Assembly: GCF_026626705.1 (NCBI RefSeq)
Contig: NZ_JAPNKC010000001.1
Location: forward strand, 5,846,001 to 5,910,000
Direction of reading: 5' to 3'
Length of the DNA: 64,000 nucleotides
DNA from: Pyxidicoccus sp. MSG2
GTDB lineage: Bacteria; Myxococcota; Myxococcia; Myxococcales; Myxococcaceae
In this document: positions 26,487-35,781 of the stretch, piece by piece
Layout: the number at the start of each line of letters is the position of its first letter
Position numbering within the stretch: position 1 is the stretch's first letter
Program-made: the position numbers and the translations under genes
Notes under the pieces: model-generated
What the model was told of the DNA's origin: nothing
The model's input: the letters and a program-made list of their open reading frames with translations, nothing else
Database searches by the model: none

Positions 26487-27212
26487 GTGAGGGATACGGC
26501 GCTCGAGGCGGGCCTGCTGCTGGGGGAGCGCGCCGCGTGGGATGCGTGCCGGCACTTCGTTTCATCACCCCTCCCGGGATGTCGGCTCGCCATGCGCCTG
26601 CTGGCCATGGGATGGACACCTCAGGAGGTGCAGTAGTGGCTGGTTCAGCTTCTCGGGGTGCCGGAGCTCCGTGAGGACGCACTCCGAGCGCTGGCTGCCA
26701 GCGGACGGCCCGAGGCGGTGGAGGCGTGTCTGCTACTGATGCGAGAGAAGAAGGTGGCCCGCCTGGCGGGTGAGGTCTTCTCCGCCATCACCGGGGTAGT
26801 GTTGGAGGGCTCGTTCGTGCGTGGGCCACCCGAGGAGGGCGAGGACGAAGAATCGCCCATCAGCGTGGAGGCCTCGGAGGAGGCACGGGTCCTGGGCGCG
26901 GAGCGGGAACTGCCGTTGCCCGAGCCCGATGCGGTGGAAGCCGCGTGGAAGGAAGAACGGAAGCGGCTGGTCGCGGGGACTCGCTACCTGCACGGACAGC
27001 CTCCAGGCGCCGAGCTTGTCTTGAGCACGCTTCGGCGTGCACCGATGCGGCGCAGGCGTGACCTGGCCTTGGAGCTCGCCATCAGGAGTAGGGGAAAGTG
27101 GCGGGTGGACACGCGAGGCTTTGCCCACCTGCAATGGGAACTGCTGGGAAGCATGTCACCGACGGGCATGCCCCACCTCACGCGGCCATTTGGCGAACTG
27201 GCCACGCGCTGA
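26487..27212 (+). pseudogene. TIGR02270-like HEAT-repeat protein, decayed (in-frame TAG)
   Basis: One frame from 26487 to 27212 keeps HEAT-like helices: before the break ALEAGLLLGERAAWDACRHF, after it LREDALRALAASGRPEAVEA. A TAG at 26634-26636 interrupts it in frame, 49 codons in. The N terminus of the family is absent upstream. Near the end RRRRDLALELAIRSRG and VDTRGFAHLQ look like the C-terminal part of TIGR02270 family proteins, which have several paralogues in Myxococcus. A start at GTG 26658 could still make a 184-residue fragment, but no good ribosome site is seen. Best read as a broken gene carried at the right end of the island. Confidence 0.6.
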
Positions 27213-27229
27213 GCCGCGGCCCCAATGCA

Positions 27230-27300
27230 CGCCAGCGCATCGAGGCGGGCTTTCAGGCGGAGGCCGAGAGGCTTCGGCGCGTGCTGGCTCGTGCCATTCC
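27230..27300 (+). repeat. Island-flanking direct repeat, right copy (glycosyltransferase 3' remnant)
   Basis: Encodes RQRIEAGFQAEAERLRRVLA and ARAIP in a frame ending at 27319, matching the end of the glycosyltransferase at 12511-13704 apart from a six-base deletion and a few substitutions. No gene body is attached upstream. It lies just before the convergent glycosyltransferase stop at 27308 and marks the right border of the island. Confidence 0.75.
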
Positions 27301-27307
27301 GTGGGCG

Positions 27308-28534
27308 CTACGCCGCTGACGGAGTGCTCCTCCGCGCCAGCCCGAACGTTTCTTCATAAGCCTCCACCAGCGACGCCTGCGCCCGGCCCCATGGGAAGTC
27401 CCGCTCCACCCGTGCTCTGGCCCTCGCGCTCAGCGCCGGCCCCAGCGTCGCATCCGCCCGTAGCGCCTTCACCGCCTCCGCAATCGCCTTCGCCGAGCCC
27501 GGCCGGATGAGCAGCACTTCCTCCGGCCCGGCCAGCGTTCGCACCGCGGGGAGGTTGCTCGCCACCACCGGCGTGCCCGTGGCCATCGCCTCCAGCAGCT
27601 TCAGCGGGCAGCAGCCCTGCACGCAGTTGCGGTCGTTCACCGGCAGCGGCACCAGCACCACGTCACACGCGTGGTGCAGCCGCGCCAGCTCCGCCTGCGG
27701 TAGCGGCTCCAGCAACTCCACCGCGCCCGCCAGCAGCAAATCCCCACACCGGTCCATCAGCGCCCGCCGCCCGTTCCTCCTCAGTGGCCCCACCAGCGTC
27801 AGCACCGTGGGCACCTCCCGCCGCAACAGCCGGCACGCCTCGATGGCGTGGTGCACGCCCTGCCAGGACGTCATCGTCCCGCTGTACAGCAGTCGCACCG
27901 GCCGGCCCGGCTCCACCGCTCGCGGCGGCGCGTACCGGAACACCTCCAGGTCCACGCCGTTCGGAATCACGCGCACCCGCTTCGCGTCCGCCCCACGCTG
28001 GACGAGGTACTCCGCCGTCACCTCGCTCGGCGTCACCAGCAGGTCCGCGCGGGAGATGCACAGGTCCTCCTGCGCTACCAGCTTGTGCAGCAGCTCCGCG
28101 TCGTCCGCCACGTCCGGGTGGTGGTACTTCAGCTCGATGGACGGCAGCCCGTTCACCTCGAACACCAGCGCGTCCGTCAGCGCCTCCTTCCTCCGGGCCA
28201 CCGGGTAGCCCTCGAAGATGGAGCGCACATGCACCACCGCGGCCCTCGGCCTCCCGCTCCACCACGCCGCCAGGTGCGAGCGGAATGACAGCGCCTGCTC
28301 CACCAAATCCCGGCCTCGCGCCTCCAGCGGGTGATACGTGACGCCCTCCGCGAGTGCGTGTGGGTCCGTGCTCGCGGTGCTGCCGTCCCGGAGCGCCAGC
28401 AGGTCCACCCCGCCGAACGCCGCGCCCAGTGCCTCCACGAAGGCCCGGATGTGCACCGCTGCCCCCTTCGGCGCGGGGAAGCGGTCGAACGACGCGTAGA
28501 CGATGCCGGTGCCGGACGGGGAAGGGGAGGCCAC
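27308..28534 (-). CDS. GT4-like glycosyltransferase
   Basis: 408 residues from GTG 28534; the frame stays open further upstream, but that DNA lies opposite the next gene and lacks a clear ribosome site. The N-terminal domain starts IVYASFDRFPAPKGAAVHIR; the donor domain has RVRVIPNGVDLEVF, LLYSGTMTSWQGV and PLKLLEAMATGTPVVAS. The first Glu of the usual EX7E motif is replaced by Gly, a variation seen in some GT4 members. It presumably works in surface polysaccharide synthesis. Before the island arose it probably lay tail to tail with the glycosyltransferase at 12511-13704. Confidence 0.82.
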   Translation of the reverse strand: MASPSPSGTGIVYASFDRFPAPKGAAVHIRAFVEALGAAFGGVDLLALRDGSTASTDPHALAEGVTYHPLEARGRDLVEQALSFRSHLAAWWSGRPRAAVVHVRSIFEGYPVARRKEALTDALVFEVNGLPSIELKYHHPDVADDAELLHKLVAQEDLCISRADLLVTPSEVTAEYLVQRGADAKRVRVIPNGVDLEVFRYAPPRAVEPGRPVRLLYSGTMTSWQGVHHAIEACRLLRREVPTVLTLVGPLRRNGRRALMDRCGDLLLAGAVELLEPLPQAELARLHHACDVVLVPLPVNDRNCVQGCCPLKLLEAMATGTPVVASNLPAVRTLAGPEEVLLIRPGSAKAIAEAVKALRADATLGPALSARARARVERDFPWGRAQASLVEAYEETFGLARRSTPSAA

Positions 28535-28648
28535 GCCGTCGTTGCTACCGCGCTCCGCCCGTGGCCGGCAAATGAGCGCGTTTGACCCTCGCGGCAATGG
28601 ACCCGTACGCTCCCCCTCCCTCCGTCGCTCCGAGGGGAGCTCCCCGCC

Positions 28649-29557
28649 GTGGCCATCGACTTCGACCGTTTCCGCTTCGAGCGGGTCTACCGCACCACCG
28701 CCCCGGTGCCCGTGGTGATGGCCGACCTCGGCGGCCTGCGGACCTTCGACGCGGAGATGGACCTGCGGCAGAAGACCTGGAGCCTGCGCGCTCGCATCTG
28801 CGGCTACTCGGCACTCGCGGCCGGAATCGGGGCGTTCTTTCTCCTGTCCACGGACTTCGGTGGCGTGGCCTTCCTCGGGGTCGCCGTGCTGTTCGTGGGG
28901 ATGCTCGTCTGCAACGGCATCTCCTCCCGGTTCCTCAAGCTGGACCTCCAGGACCGGCGCTATGAGCTGGTGACGCGTCTCCTCCAGCGGCTGCGCAAGG
29001 ACATCGCCCCGGACGAGCCCGTGACGGTGGCGCTGGACTTCCACCCCACGACGGACAAGGAGAACCTCACGGACCGGGGCAGCGCGGGCGAGTGGAAGAC
29101 CGAGTCCTTCGTCCAGCGGTGGCTCATCCTCCAGGTGCGGTTGATGGACGGCACGCACCTGCGGCTCGGCATGGAGGAGCGACTCCAACTGCGACGCCGC
29201 ACGAGGCTCACTCCCCGGGGCAAGTACAAGACCAAGAACAAGCAGAAGGGCTCCGCGCTCCTCCACGTCCAGCTCCGCGTGAAGCCGGAGCATCACCCCC
29301 ACCTCGCCCGGCTCGGGTCGCGGGCGCGGCAGGCGGTGCGGCTGCCGGACTCCGTCTCGCTCGTGAAACTGGAGGTGGCGGAGGACCGTCTCTCCCTGCG
29401 CTCCGGACTGCCGCTCGACTGGGACGCCGCGGAACGCGTGTCGCCCGTGTCGTGTGACGCGCCCAGGGCCGCATTGATGTCACTGTTGAGCCTCTACCAG
29501 GTGCTCAACTATTCCACCGCGCTTCGCAAGCAGGCGCCTGCGAGGGTCTCCTCATGA
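28649..29557 (+). CDS. Membrane protein of unknown function
   Basis: 302 residues from GTG 28649. Two adjacent hydrophobic segments (residues about 50-90) make a helical hairpin in the membrane; the remaining 210 residues, with basic patches such as RRRTRLTPRGKYKTKNKQK, are probably cytoplasmic. No family recognised. Its stop overlaps the next start (ATGA), making it the first gene of a four-gene operon that ends with a glycosyltransferase. Confidence 0.7.
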   Translation: MAIDFDRFRFERVYRTTAPVPVVMADLGGLRTFDAEMDLRQKTWSLRARICGYSALAAGIGAFFLLSTDFGGVAFLGVAVLFVGMLVCNGISSRFLKLDLQDRRYELVTRLLQRLRKDIAPDEPVTVALDFHPTTDKENLTDRGSAGEWKTESFVQRWLILQVRLMDGTHLRLGMEERLQLRRRTRLTPRGKYKTKNKQKGSALLHVQLRVKPEHHPHLARLGSRARQAVRLPDSVSLVKLEVAEDRLSLRSGLPLDWDAAERVSPVSCDAPRAALMSLLSLYQVLNYSTALRKQAPARVSS

Positions 29558-30213
29558 TGCGCCGTGTCCTCCTCCTCTCCCTGCTCGTGCTCTCCGGTTG
29601 CTCGCGCCAGGAAGGCGCCGACGCGAAGGCGCCCCAGGCGCAGCAACAGAGCGCCACCGCCAGTGCCGAGGCCGCCACCGCGGACAAGCTCAAGTTCAAG
29701 GACGCCGACGACCGCGAGCGCTTCTCCCTCAAGCCCAAGGATGACGGCGCCAAGCTGGTGGACGGCGAGGACCATGAGCTGGCGCGGTACAAGTGGAAGG
29801 GCACCTCGCTCAAGGTCTCCGGTCCGGACGATGCCGTGCTCGGCTACGTCGTCGCCTCGGCGGGCGGGGCGCTCACCGTGCGCGACGCCGCGCAGCAGCA
29901 GATTCTCTTCACCCTCGCGCGCCAGGGGCCGGGCTGGCGGCTCAACGACGTGAAGGGCGTGCTCCTCTACACGGTGTCCCCCGAGGACGAGGGCGCCACC
30001 ATCCAGGACGCCTCCGGCACCGAGGTGGCCCGCGTGAAGGTGCGCGAGGGCAAGGTGTCCCTGCGCGACGCGACGGGGCGCACGCTGCTCGCGACGAAGT
30101 CGCTGGTGCGCGCCGAGGCCGCCGCGTGCCTCGCCTTCGAGAAGATGGAGCTGCCCCTGCGCATGGCGCTGCTCTTCCACCTCCAGTCTCCTCCGGAGGC
30201 CCGCCGCCCATGA
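29554..30213 (+). CDS. Small lipoprotein
   Basis: 219 residues with a short signal and LVLSGC lipobox, followed by a Gln/Ala-rich linker. The rest has repeated short strand patterns (LKVSGPDDAVLGYV, ILFTLARQGPGWRL) that may form a beta-propeller or barrel-like unit. Both ends overlap neighbouring genes by four bases. Exported; role unknown, but translation is coupled to the membrane protein before it. Confidence 0.72.
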   Translation: MMRRVLLLSLLVLSGCSRQEGADAKAPQAQQQSATASAEAATADKLKFKDADDRERFSLKPKDDGAKLVDGEDHELARYKWKGTSLKVSGPDDAVLGYVVASAGGALTVRDAAQQQILFTLARQGPGWRLNDVKGVLLYTVSPEDEGATIQDASGTEVARVKVREGKVSLRDATGRTLLATKSLVRAEAAACLAFEKMELPLRMALLFHLQSPPEARRP

Positions 30214-30599
30214 GCCCCCTGTTCGAGGGCCGCTGCCAGCAGAGCACCGGGTTCCTCTTCGCGCATGACTGCGGCCGGCCCGCGGGGGCGGCATGCATGA
30301 AGTGCGGCAAGCGCGTCTGTGACATGCACCTCACCGCGCTGGGCGCGGAGCTGGTCTGCTCCACGTGCGCCGAGGACGACGACGACGACGAGGACCACGA
30401 GCACGACGACTCGCACTCCGAGGCGGACTCCAGTCCCGACGAGGACGACCCCAGCTACTACTACAAGGACTACGGCTACTACGGCCCCGGCTCGGCATGG
30501 GGCCGGGGCAGGGACCCCAACGACTTCACCGAGGCCGACGGTGAGAGCCTCCGCCACGAAGAGGACGCCTCCTTCGAGGAGGACCTGGGCGGGAGCTGA
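30210..30599 (+). CDS. Small zinc-finger protein with acidic tail
   Basis: 129 residues. The N-terminal 50 residues hold a Cys/His set (C9, HDC, CMKCGKRVCDMH, CSTC) like a B-box zinc finger. An acidic tract rich in Asp/Glu, encoded by repeated GAC codons, and a Tyr-rich patch (YYYKDYGYYG) follow. It overlaps both neighbours (ATGA and TGATG). No signal peptide. Likely a protein-interaction module in the operon; function not known. Confidence 0.7.
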   Translation: MSPLFEGRCQQSTGFLFAHDCGRPAGAACMKCGKRVCDMHLTALGAELVCSTCAEDDDDDEDHEHDDSHSEADSSPDEDDPSYYYKDYGYYGPGSAWGRGRDPNDFTEADGESLRHEEDASFEEDLGGS

Positions 30600-31618
30600 T
30601 GGGCGCGCTTCGTTGGTTCATCTATGCGCTCGGCGGTGGGATGGGGCACCTCACCCGCGCCAGCGCGCTCGCGCGGGCCGCCGCGCGCCAGGGCCACTCC
30701 GTCACCCTGCTCATCAACAGTCCCTTCGCTCCGGGCGTGCCGCTGGAGGCGGTGCTGGAACCCCGCGTGGAAGTGCTGCGGCTGGACCCGGCGCTGAACA
30801 AGCGCGCCGTGCGGGAGGTGGTGGAGTGCTGCCTCCAGGACGTGCGCCCGGACGTGTTCATCGTGGACACCTTCCCGCGGGGGCTGGGTGGAGAGCTGGT
30901 GTCGCTGCTGCCGGGGCTGCGAGCCCGGAAGGTGCTCGTCCACCGCGACTTGAACCCCGCCTATGTGGAGCGGTTCGACGTGGCGCGCGCGGTGGACGCG
31001 TACGACCTGCTGCTCGTCCCCGGTGAGGACGCTCCCCTTGCCGGGCACCCTCGCGCCGTGCGCACCTCGCCGTGGCTGCTGCTGGAGGCCGCGGAGCTGC
31101 TGCCGCGTGCCGAGGCGCGGGCGCGGCTCGGCGTGGCGGCCGGGGATGCGCGGCCGGTGGTGGCGGTGATGGGGTGTGGCACGCACTCCGAGGTGGATGA
31201 GGCGGGGGAGCTGTCCACGCGGCTGCACGCGTTGCTGGGCGAGGCGGCCCGGGTGCGGTGGCTGGTGCCTCCGGGACAGGCGACCGCGCTTCCCGCGGCG
31301 GCCGAGCCGCTCCACGTGCCGGTGTGGCCCGCGCTGGCGGTGCTCCCGGGGGTGGACGTGCTGGTGGGGGCGGGCGGGTACAACACCGTCAACGAGGCGC
31401 GGGCGACGGGCACGCCCTTCGTGGCCCTGGCCCGGCCCCGGCTCTATGACAGGCAGGCGCTCCGGCTCCGCGCGGAGGAACTCGCGAGCTCCATGGAGGC
31501 GCTGCTGGAGAAGGCCGTCCTGCTCGCCCGCCGTCCCCCGGCGCGAGGGCCCTGGCGGTATGCGAGCGGCACCGGCGACGCCGTGGCGCTCATCGAGCGC
31601 CTGCGGCTCAGTGCTTGA
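30599..31618 (+). CDS. MurG/UGT-like GT-B glycosyltransferase
   Basis: 339 residues. The N terminus has the glycine-rich GGGMGHLTRASALARA typical of MurG and related GT-B enzymes; the C-terminal half has GAGGYNTVNEARATGTPF, the donor-binding part of the same group. The start overlaps the previous stop (TGATG). It should transfer a sugar from a nucleotide donor in the cytoplasm. The last 11 bases overlap the convergent gene at 31608-31991. Confidence 0.82.
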   Translation: MGALRWFIYALGGGMGHLTRASALARAAARQGHSVTLLINSPFAPGVPLEAVLEPRVEVLRLDPALNKRAVREVVECCLQDVRPDVFIVDTFPRGLGGELVSLLPGLRARKVLVHRDLNPAYVERFDVARAVDAYDLLLVPGEDAPLAGHPRAVRTSPWLLLEAAELLPRAEARARLGVAAGDARPVVAVMGCGTHSEVDEAGELSTRLHALLGEAARVRWLVPPGQATALPAAAEPLHVPVWPALAVLPGVDVLVGAGGYNTVNEARATGTPFVALARPRLYDRQALRLRAEELASSMEALLEKAVLLARRPPARGPWRYASGTGDAVALIERLRLSA

Positions 31619-31991
31619 GGTCCTTGTGTCCCGGCGCCGGGTCGATGCCGTGCGCCATGACGAAGTGGTAGAGCACCTGCGGGTCCTCCTTCGGGCCGCC
31701 CATCAGCTCCACCAGGATGTGGCCCTGGGTGCCCGTGTCCGGGTCCGGCGCCACGTTCACCTCGGTGACTTCACGGCCCGCCATCACCAACTCGCCCACC
31801 AGCACCTTGCCCTTGAGCACCTGCACCACGTGCTGGCGGTCCTCCTCCAGCAGCGCCCAGTGGAAGTCGTCGTGGTCGTAGAGCATCGCGTCGACGGAGC
31901 CACACCGCAGGATGCAGTGCGTGTGTTCCTGGAGCCAGCGCCAGAAGCCATCGAATTTCAGGGTGCGTACCGGCTGGGAGAGAATGTCCAT
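31608..31991 (-). CDS. Small soluble protein of unknown function
   Basis: 127 residues; ATG 31991 follows a GCGAGG site. The protein has no signal or membrane segment and a mixed alpha/beta pattern (WALLEEDRQHVVQVLKG, GHILVELMGGPKEDPQVLY). It shares 11 bases tail to tail with the glycosyltransferase. No family recognised; complete codon usage and a good start support it as real. Confidence 0.65.
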   Translation of the reverse strand: MDILSQPVRTLKFDGFWRWLQEHTHCILRCGSVDAMLYDHDDFHWALLEEDRQHVVQVLKGKVLVGELVMAGREVTEVNVAPDPDTGTQGHILVELMGGPKEDPQVLYHFVMAHGIDPAPGHKDLKH

Positions 31992-32257
31992 GGAGACCTC
32001 GCACGTGGCCCGGCGCTTGCCCGCCACGTCCGTCCTCCCTAGCACGGCCGGGGCTGCTCGGCTCTGGCGCCGTGCAGGGAACCTCACTCCGTGCCTGCCT
32101 GCTGTCCAGTCCGCGAATCCCTCCCGCGCCGGGCTTGTTCCTCCACTCAGGAGGGGGGCGCGCGCTCACGAAGCCCCGCTCCGGGAGGGCGGCACGTGGG
32201 ATTCCCGTCGGATGGTCCGGTGTCTCGCGAGGCCCCCGGCCCCGCCCTGGAGGCGGT

Positions 32258-33733
32258 ATGAGTCTCCGCGCCTGGCTCGCGGCGACGATGGGGGCTCTGG
32301 CCCTGCTCACGCTGGCGGCCGCCGTCTCACTCGTCGTCCTGACGAGCGTGCTGGACCGCTCCGCCAGCACGCTGGGCAACTCCGTCGAGGGCGTACGGCT
32401 CGCCGAGGAGGTGGAGGTGGGCCTGCTCTCCCACGAGCGTCTGGTGAGGGAGCGGCTGACCTCCGTGCCGCTCGATGCGGGCCGGGCCTCACGCGAGGTG
32501 CTGGAGGCGTCCCTGCGCCCGCAGCTCGAAGAGCTTCACCGCATTGCCGCCACGGACGCGGAGCGGGCGCTGCTGGATGACGTGCGCCGGAATATCGACG
32601 TCTACCTCGCCCAGCAGCGGGACGGGCTCCAGGCGCGGGTGGAGGCGGCGGGGCCTCCGCTCGACAAGGCGTTGAACGGGCTGGAGCAGGTCATCGAAGT
32701 CAACGTGGTCGAGGCTCGCGACGCACGCGTGCAGGCGGCGCGGCTCAACCGCCTCGCCGACACGGTGGGCCTGGTGCTCGGGGTGATGCTGCTGGCCGGC
32801 GTCATCGCCGTCACCTTCCTGTTGCGGAGCATCGCCCTGCAGCCGCTGCGGGACATCAGCCAGGCCATGCGCCGCTTCGGCTCCGGCCGCAAGCGCACCC
32901 GCGCGCCCGAGGCGGGGCCCACGGAATTGCGCGACATGGCGCGCACCTTCAACGAGATGGCCAACAGCCTGGCGCACCAGCAGGAGCAGCAGCTCGCCTT
33001 CCTCGCTGGTGTGGCGCACGAGCTGCGCAACCCGCTGTCCGCCCTCAAGCTGTCCACGGCCCTGTCCGGCCGGGGCGGCGCCCCGCTGACGCCCGAGCGC
33101 ATGGAGCGCACCCTGGCGCTGGTGGGCCGGCAGGTGGAGCGGCTGGACCGGATGGTGGGGGATTTGCTCGACTCCACGCGCATCGAGGCTGGCAAGCTGG
33201 AGCTGCGGCCGGAGGTGCGCGACGCGCGGGAGCTGGCCCGCGAGGTGGTGGAGCTCTACCGCTCCGGGGACAGCGGGCACGTCCTCCAGTTGTCGCTGTC
33301 GGAGACCTCCGTGCTGGTGCGCGTGGACCCGGCCCGGCTGGAGCAGGTGGTGCAGAACCTGGTCAGCAACGCGCTGAAGTACTCGCCGGCTGGCAGCCGC
33401 GTGGACGTGGCGGTGCGCCGCGTGGAAGAGGAGGCCGTGCTGTCCGTGACGGACCAGGGCATCGGCATCTCCGAGGACGAGAAGCGCCTGCTCTTCGCGC
33501 CCTTCCAGCGCGCCGGCAACGCCCGCCAGCGGGCCCCGGGCGTGGGGCTGGGACTGTCGGTGGCCCGCCGCATCGTCGAGGCGCACGGGGGGCGCATCGA
33601 GGTGGAGAGCCAGCCCGGCACCGGCTCCGTCTTCCGGGTGTGCCTGCCGCTCGCCCCCGTGGTGACCCGCCTCCCCGAGGCCGCGCCCGAGCCGGCCAGC
33701 CCGCTGCCCCCTCCGGAGGGGACGCTGCACTGA
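32258..33733 (+). CDS. Membrane sensor histidine kinase (HAMP, HisKA)
   Basis: 491 residues; ATG 32258 has GGAGG nine bases upstream. Topology: helix at 8-30, extracytoplasmic four-helix-type sensor (35-165), helix at 168-190, HAMP, then HisKA with FLAGVAHELRNPLSALK (H254) and an ATP-binding domain ending in LGLSVARRIVEAHGG. It autophosphorylates on H254 in response to an unknown signal. No response regulator is adjacent, so it is an orphan kinase. A Pro-rich tail of about 25 residues closes the protein. Confidence 0.88.
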   Translation: MSLRAWLAATMGALALLTLAAAVSLVVLTSVLDRSASTLGNSVEGVRLAEEVEVGLLSHERLVRERLTSVPLDAGRASREVLEASLRPQLEELHRIAATDAERALLDDVRRNIDVYLAQQRDGLQARVEAAGPPLDKALNGLEQVIEVNVVEARDARVQAARLNRLADTVGLVLGVMLLAGVIAVTFLLRSIALQPLRDISQAMRRFGSGRKRTRAPEAGPTELRDMARTFNEMANSLAHQQEQQLAFLAGVAHELRNPLSALKLSTALSGRGGAPLTPERMERTLALVGRQVERLDRMVGDLLDSTRIEAGKLELRPEVRDARELAREVVELYRSGDSGHVLQLSLSETSVLVRVDPARLEQVVQNLVSNALKYSPAGSRVDVAVRRVEEEAVLSVTDQGIGISEDEKRLLFAPFQRAGNARQRAPGVGLGLSVARRIVEAHGGRIEVESQPGTGSVFRVCLPLAPVVTRLPEAAPEPASPLPPPEGTLH

Positions 33734-33839
33734 GGCCGGGGCCCGGTGTTGCCTGACGCGCGTCGGCCCGGAGATGCAGGATGCACCCTTGCGGACCCGG
33801 ACGTACCTTGCGGTCCACACCATGGGAGTTTCCCGGAAT

Positions 33840-34445
33840 ATGAAGACCCTGCGCCGAGTCGCGCCGCTCGCCGCCCTGCTGGCCCTCGGGGGCCTGGGGG
33901 CGTGTGCTTCCCACCAGCAGGGGCCGGCCGCCGCCACCCCGCCCGCGCCGAAGCAGGACGCGGCCACTGTCATCCAGTCCACGGAGGGCGGCTTCGCCGT
34001 CGCCATCCCCGGTCCGGTGAGCGAGGAGCGCCGCTCGCAGACCACCGAGGTCGGCGAGGTGACACTCCACACCTTCATCGCCGTACGCCCGGAGGCGGAC
34101 ACCGCCTACTACGTCTCCTACACGGACTTCCCGGCCGCCGCGGTGGCCCAGGCGGACCCGCGCGACGTGGTGGCCCGCGCCAGCCACGGGGCCCTGGAGG
34201 CGCTGGGCGCCACCGGCCTCGCCTCGCGGCCGCTGATGATGGACGGCTTCCCCGGCTGGGAGGTGGAGGGCGTGTCCGGCCCGCGCCACCTGCGCGGCCG
34301 CTTCTTCCTCGTGGGCCCGCGCCTGTACCAGCAACTGCTGCTGCACCCGGACGGCAAGCCGCCTCACGACGCGGACAGCTTCTTCGAGTCCTTCAAGCTG
34401 GACCCGCAGGTGACGGCGATGCTCACGGGCGCGCGTCGCTCCTGA
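33840..34445 (+). CDS. Lipoprotein of unknown function
   Basis: 201 residues from ATG 33840 (in-frame ATGs at 33774 and 33822 would add a stretch that does not look like a signal peptide). A signal and lipobox (LGGLGAC) are followed by a Pro/Ala linker and a compact domain with FAVAIPGPVSEER and YYVSYTDFP. No enzyme motif recognised. It lies between two histidine kinase genes. Confidence 0.7.
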   Translation: MKTLRRVAPLAALLALGGLGACASHQQGPAAATPPAPKQDAATVIQSTEGGFAVAIPGPVSEERRSQTTEVGEVTLHTFIAVRPEADTAYYVSYTDFPAAAVAQADPRDVVARASHGALEALGATGLASRPLMMDGFPGWEVEGVSGPRHLRGRFFLVGPRLYQQLLLHPDGKPPHDADSFFESFKLDPQVTAMLTGARRS

Positions 34446-34463
34446 GCCGTTACCGGAGTGCCG

Positions 34464-35657
34464 CTACCGCGAGGGCGGGTGCAGCGGCAGCCGGACGGTG
34501 AACGTCGTCCCATCCTCTTCCTCGGAGCGCACGGCGAGACCGCCGCCGTGCGCGCGCACGATTTCGTGCGCGATGTAGAGGCCCAGGCCCAGGCCCCTCC
34601 GGCCCGGGGTGTGCGCGCCCCGGCGGAAGGGCTCGAAGAGGTGCGCGCGCAGCTCGGGAGGAATGGCGGCGCCCTGGTTGTGGACCTCGAGCACGGCGAG
34701 GGCTCCGTCGGTGCGCGTGGTGACTGTCACCGGCGTGCCCTCCGGGCTGTGCTGGAGCGCGTTGCCCACCAGGTTGGAGACCACCTGGGTGAGCCGGTTC
34801 CGGTCCCACCTTCCCCGAGGTACGGGGACGAGCTGGCTGCGCAACTCGCGCGCGGGCCAGGCGACCTCCAGCTCCTCCAGCACCTCCTGGCAGAGCGCGT
34901 CCAGGTGCATGGGCACGGGCTCCAGCGGGAAGCCGTCGCCCAGGCGGACGCGGGTGAAGTCGAGCAGATCGCCAATCATGCGCTCCATGCCGGCCGCGCT
35001 CCGGGCGATGCGGGCCACCACGCGGCCCTGGCGCTCGTCGAGCGTGCCCGCGTGGAGCAGGGCGTTGGCCCCGGCGAGGATGGCGCTGAGCGGGTTGCGC
35101 AAGTCGTGGCTCACCACGCCGAGGAAATGCTCCCGGAAGCGGGAGGTGCGCTCGCGTTCCTCCTCCGCGCGGTGGCGCTCGGTGACGTCGAGCACGGTGC
35201 TGACGTAGCCCGCGACGGTGCCATCCGGCTGCACGTGCGGCACGTAGGTGGCGTTGATGCAGCGGGTGCCGCCGCTGTAGGGCACGGGCCGCTCGAAGTG
35301 GACGCGCTGGCCGGCGAGGGCCACGCGGACGGCGGGGCGGAGCATTTCGTAGGCCGCGTCTCCCACCACCTCGCGCACGGTGCGGCCGAGCATCGCCTCG
35401 CGGGGGTGGTTGAACCACGCGGCGTAGGTGGTGTTGGCGAAGAGGTAGCGCTCCTTCGCGTCCACGTACGCCAGCATGACGGGCGCCGCGTCCGCCACCA
35501 CGCGCAGCCGTTGCGCGAAGGTCTCCAGGTCCTCGGCGGGCTGGGGTGGGAAGGGAGGACGCAACACATACAGGCCGTAGCACGGCCGTGGGTCCGTCGC
35601 ATGCGACTGGCCCCCGGGCGTCCAAATCCAGACGCTCCGCTCGCATGCCGGGGCCAA
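34464..35657 (-). CDS. PAS-domain histidine kinase, soluble
   Basis: 397 residues if read from TTG 35657; a GTG at 35567 is an alternative, and neither has a clear ribosome site. Residues about 50-165 form a PAS domain (PVMLAYVDAKERYLFAN). HisKA follows with FLGVVSHDLRNPLSAI (H184) and then an ATP-binding domain with NLVGNALQHSPEG and GLGLYIAHEIVRAHGG. There is no membrane helix, so the PAS domain should sense an internal ligand or redox state. Orphan kinase, convergent with the lipoprotein gene at 33840-34445. Confidence 0.85.
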   Translation of the reverse strand: MAPACERSVWIWTPGGQSHATDPRPCYGLYVLRPPFPPQPAEDLETFAQRLRVVADAAPVMLAYVDAKERYLFANTTYAAWFNHPREAMLGRTVREVVGDAAYEMLRPAVRVALAGQRVHFERPVPYSGGTRCINATYVPHVQPDGTVAGYVSTVLDVTERHRAEEERERTSRFREHFLGVVSHDLRNPLSAILAGANALLHAGTLDERQGRVVARIARSAAGMERMIGDLLDFTRVRLGDGFPLEPVPMHLDALCQEVLEELEVAWPARELRSQLVPVPRGRWDRNRLTQVVSNLVGNALQHSPEGTPVTVTTRTDGALAVLEVHNQGAAIPPELRAHLFEPFRRGAHTPGRRGLGLGLYIAHEIVRAHGGGLAVRSEEEDGTTFTVRLPLHPPSR

Positions 35658-35781
35658 TCCCTTCTCAATGACTCATTGCTTCATGCGGGGCGGGTGGGTG
35701 ACGCACATCCGCGGGCTCGTGTTGTCGGGCCTGACTGGCGGATAGTGCTGTTTCAGTCGAGCAGGAGGCGAGACGGATGCA

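Noticed and set aside
30375..30420. GAC-rich simple repeat as a microsatellite element
   Set aside because: It encodes an Asp/His/Glu tract inside a well-supported overlapping gene and needs no separate explanation.
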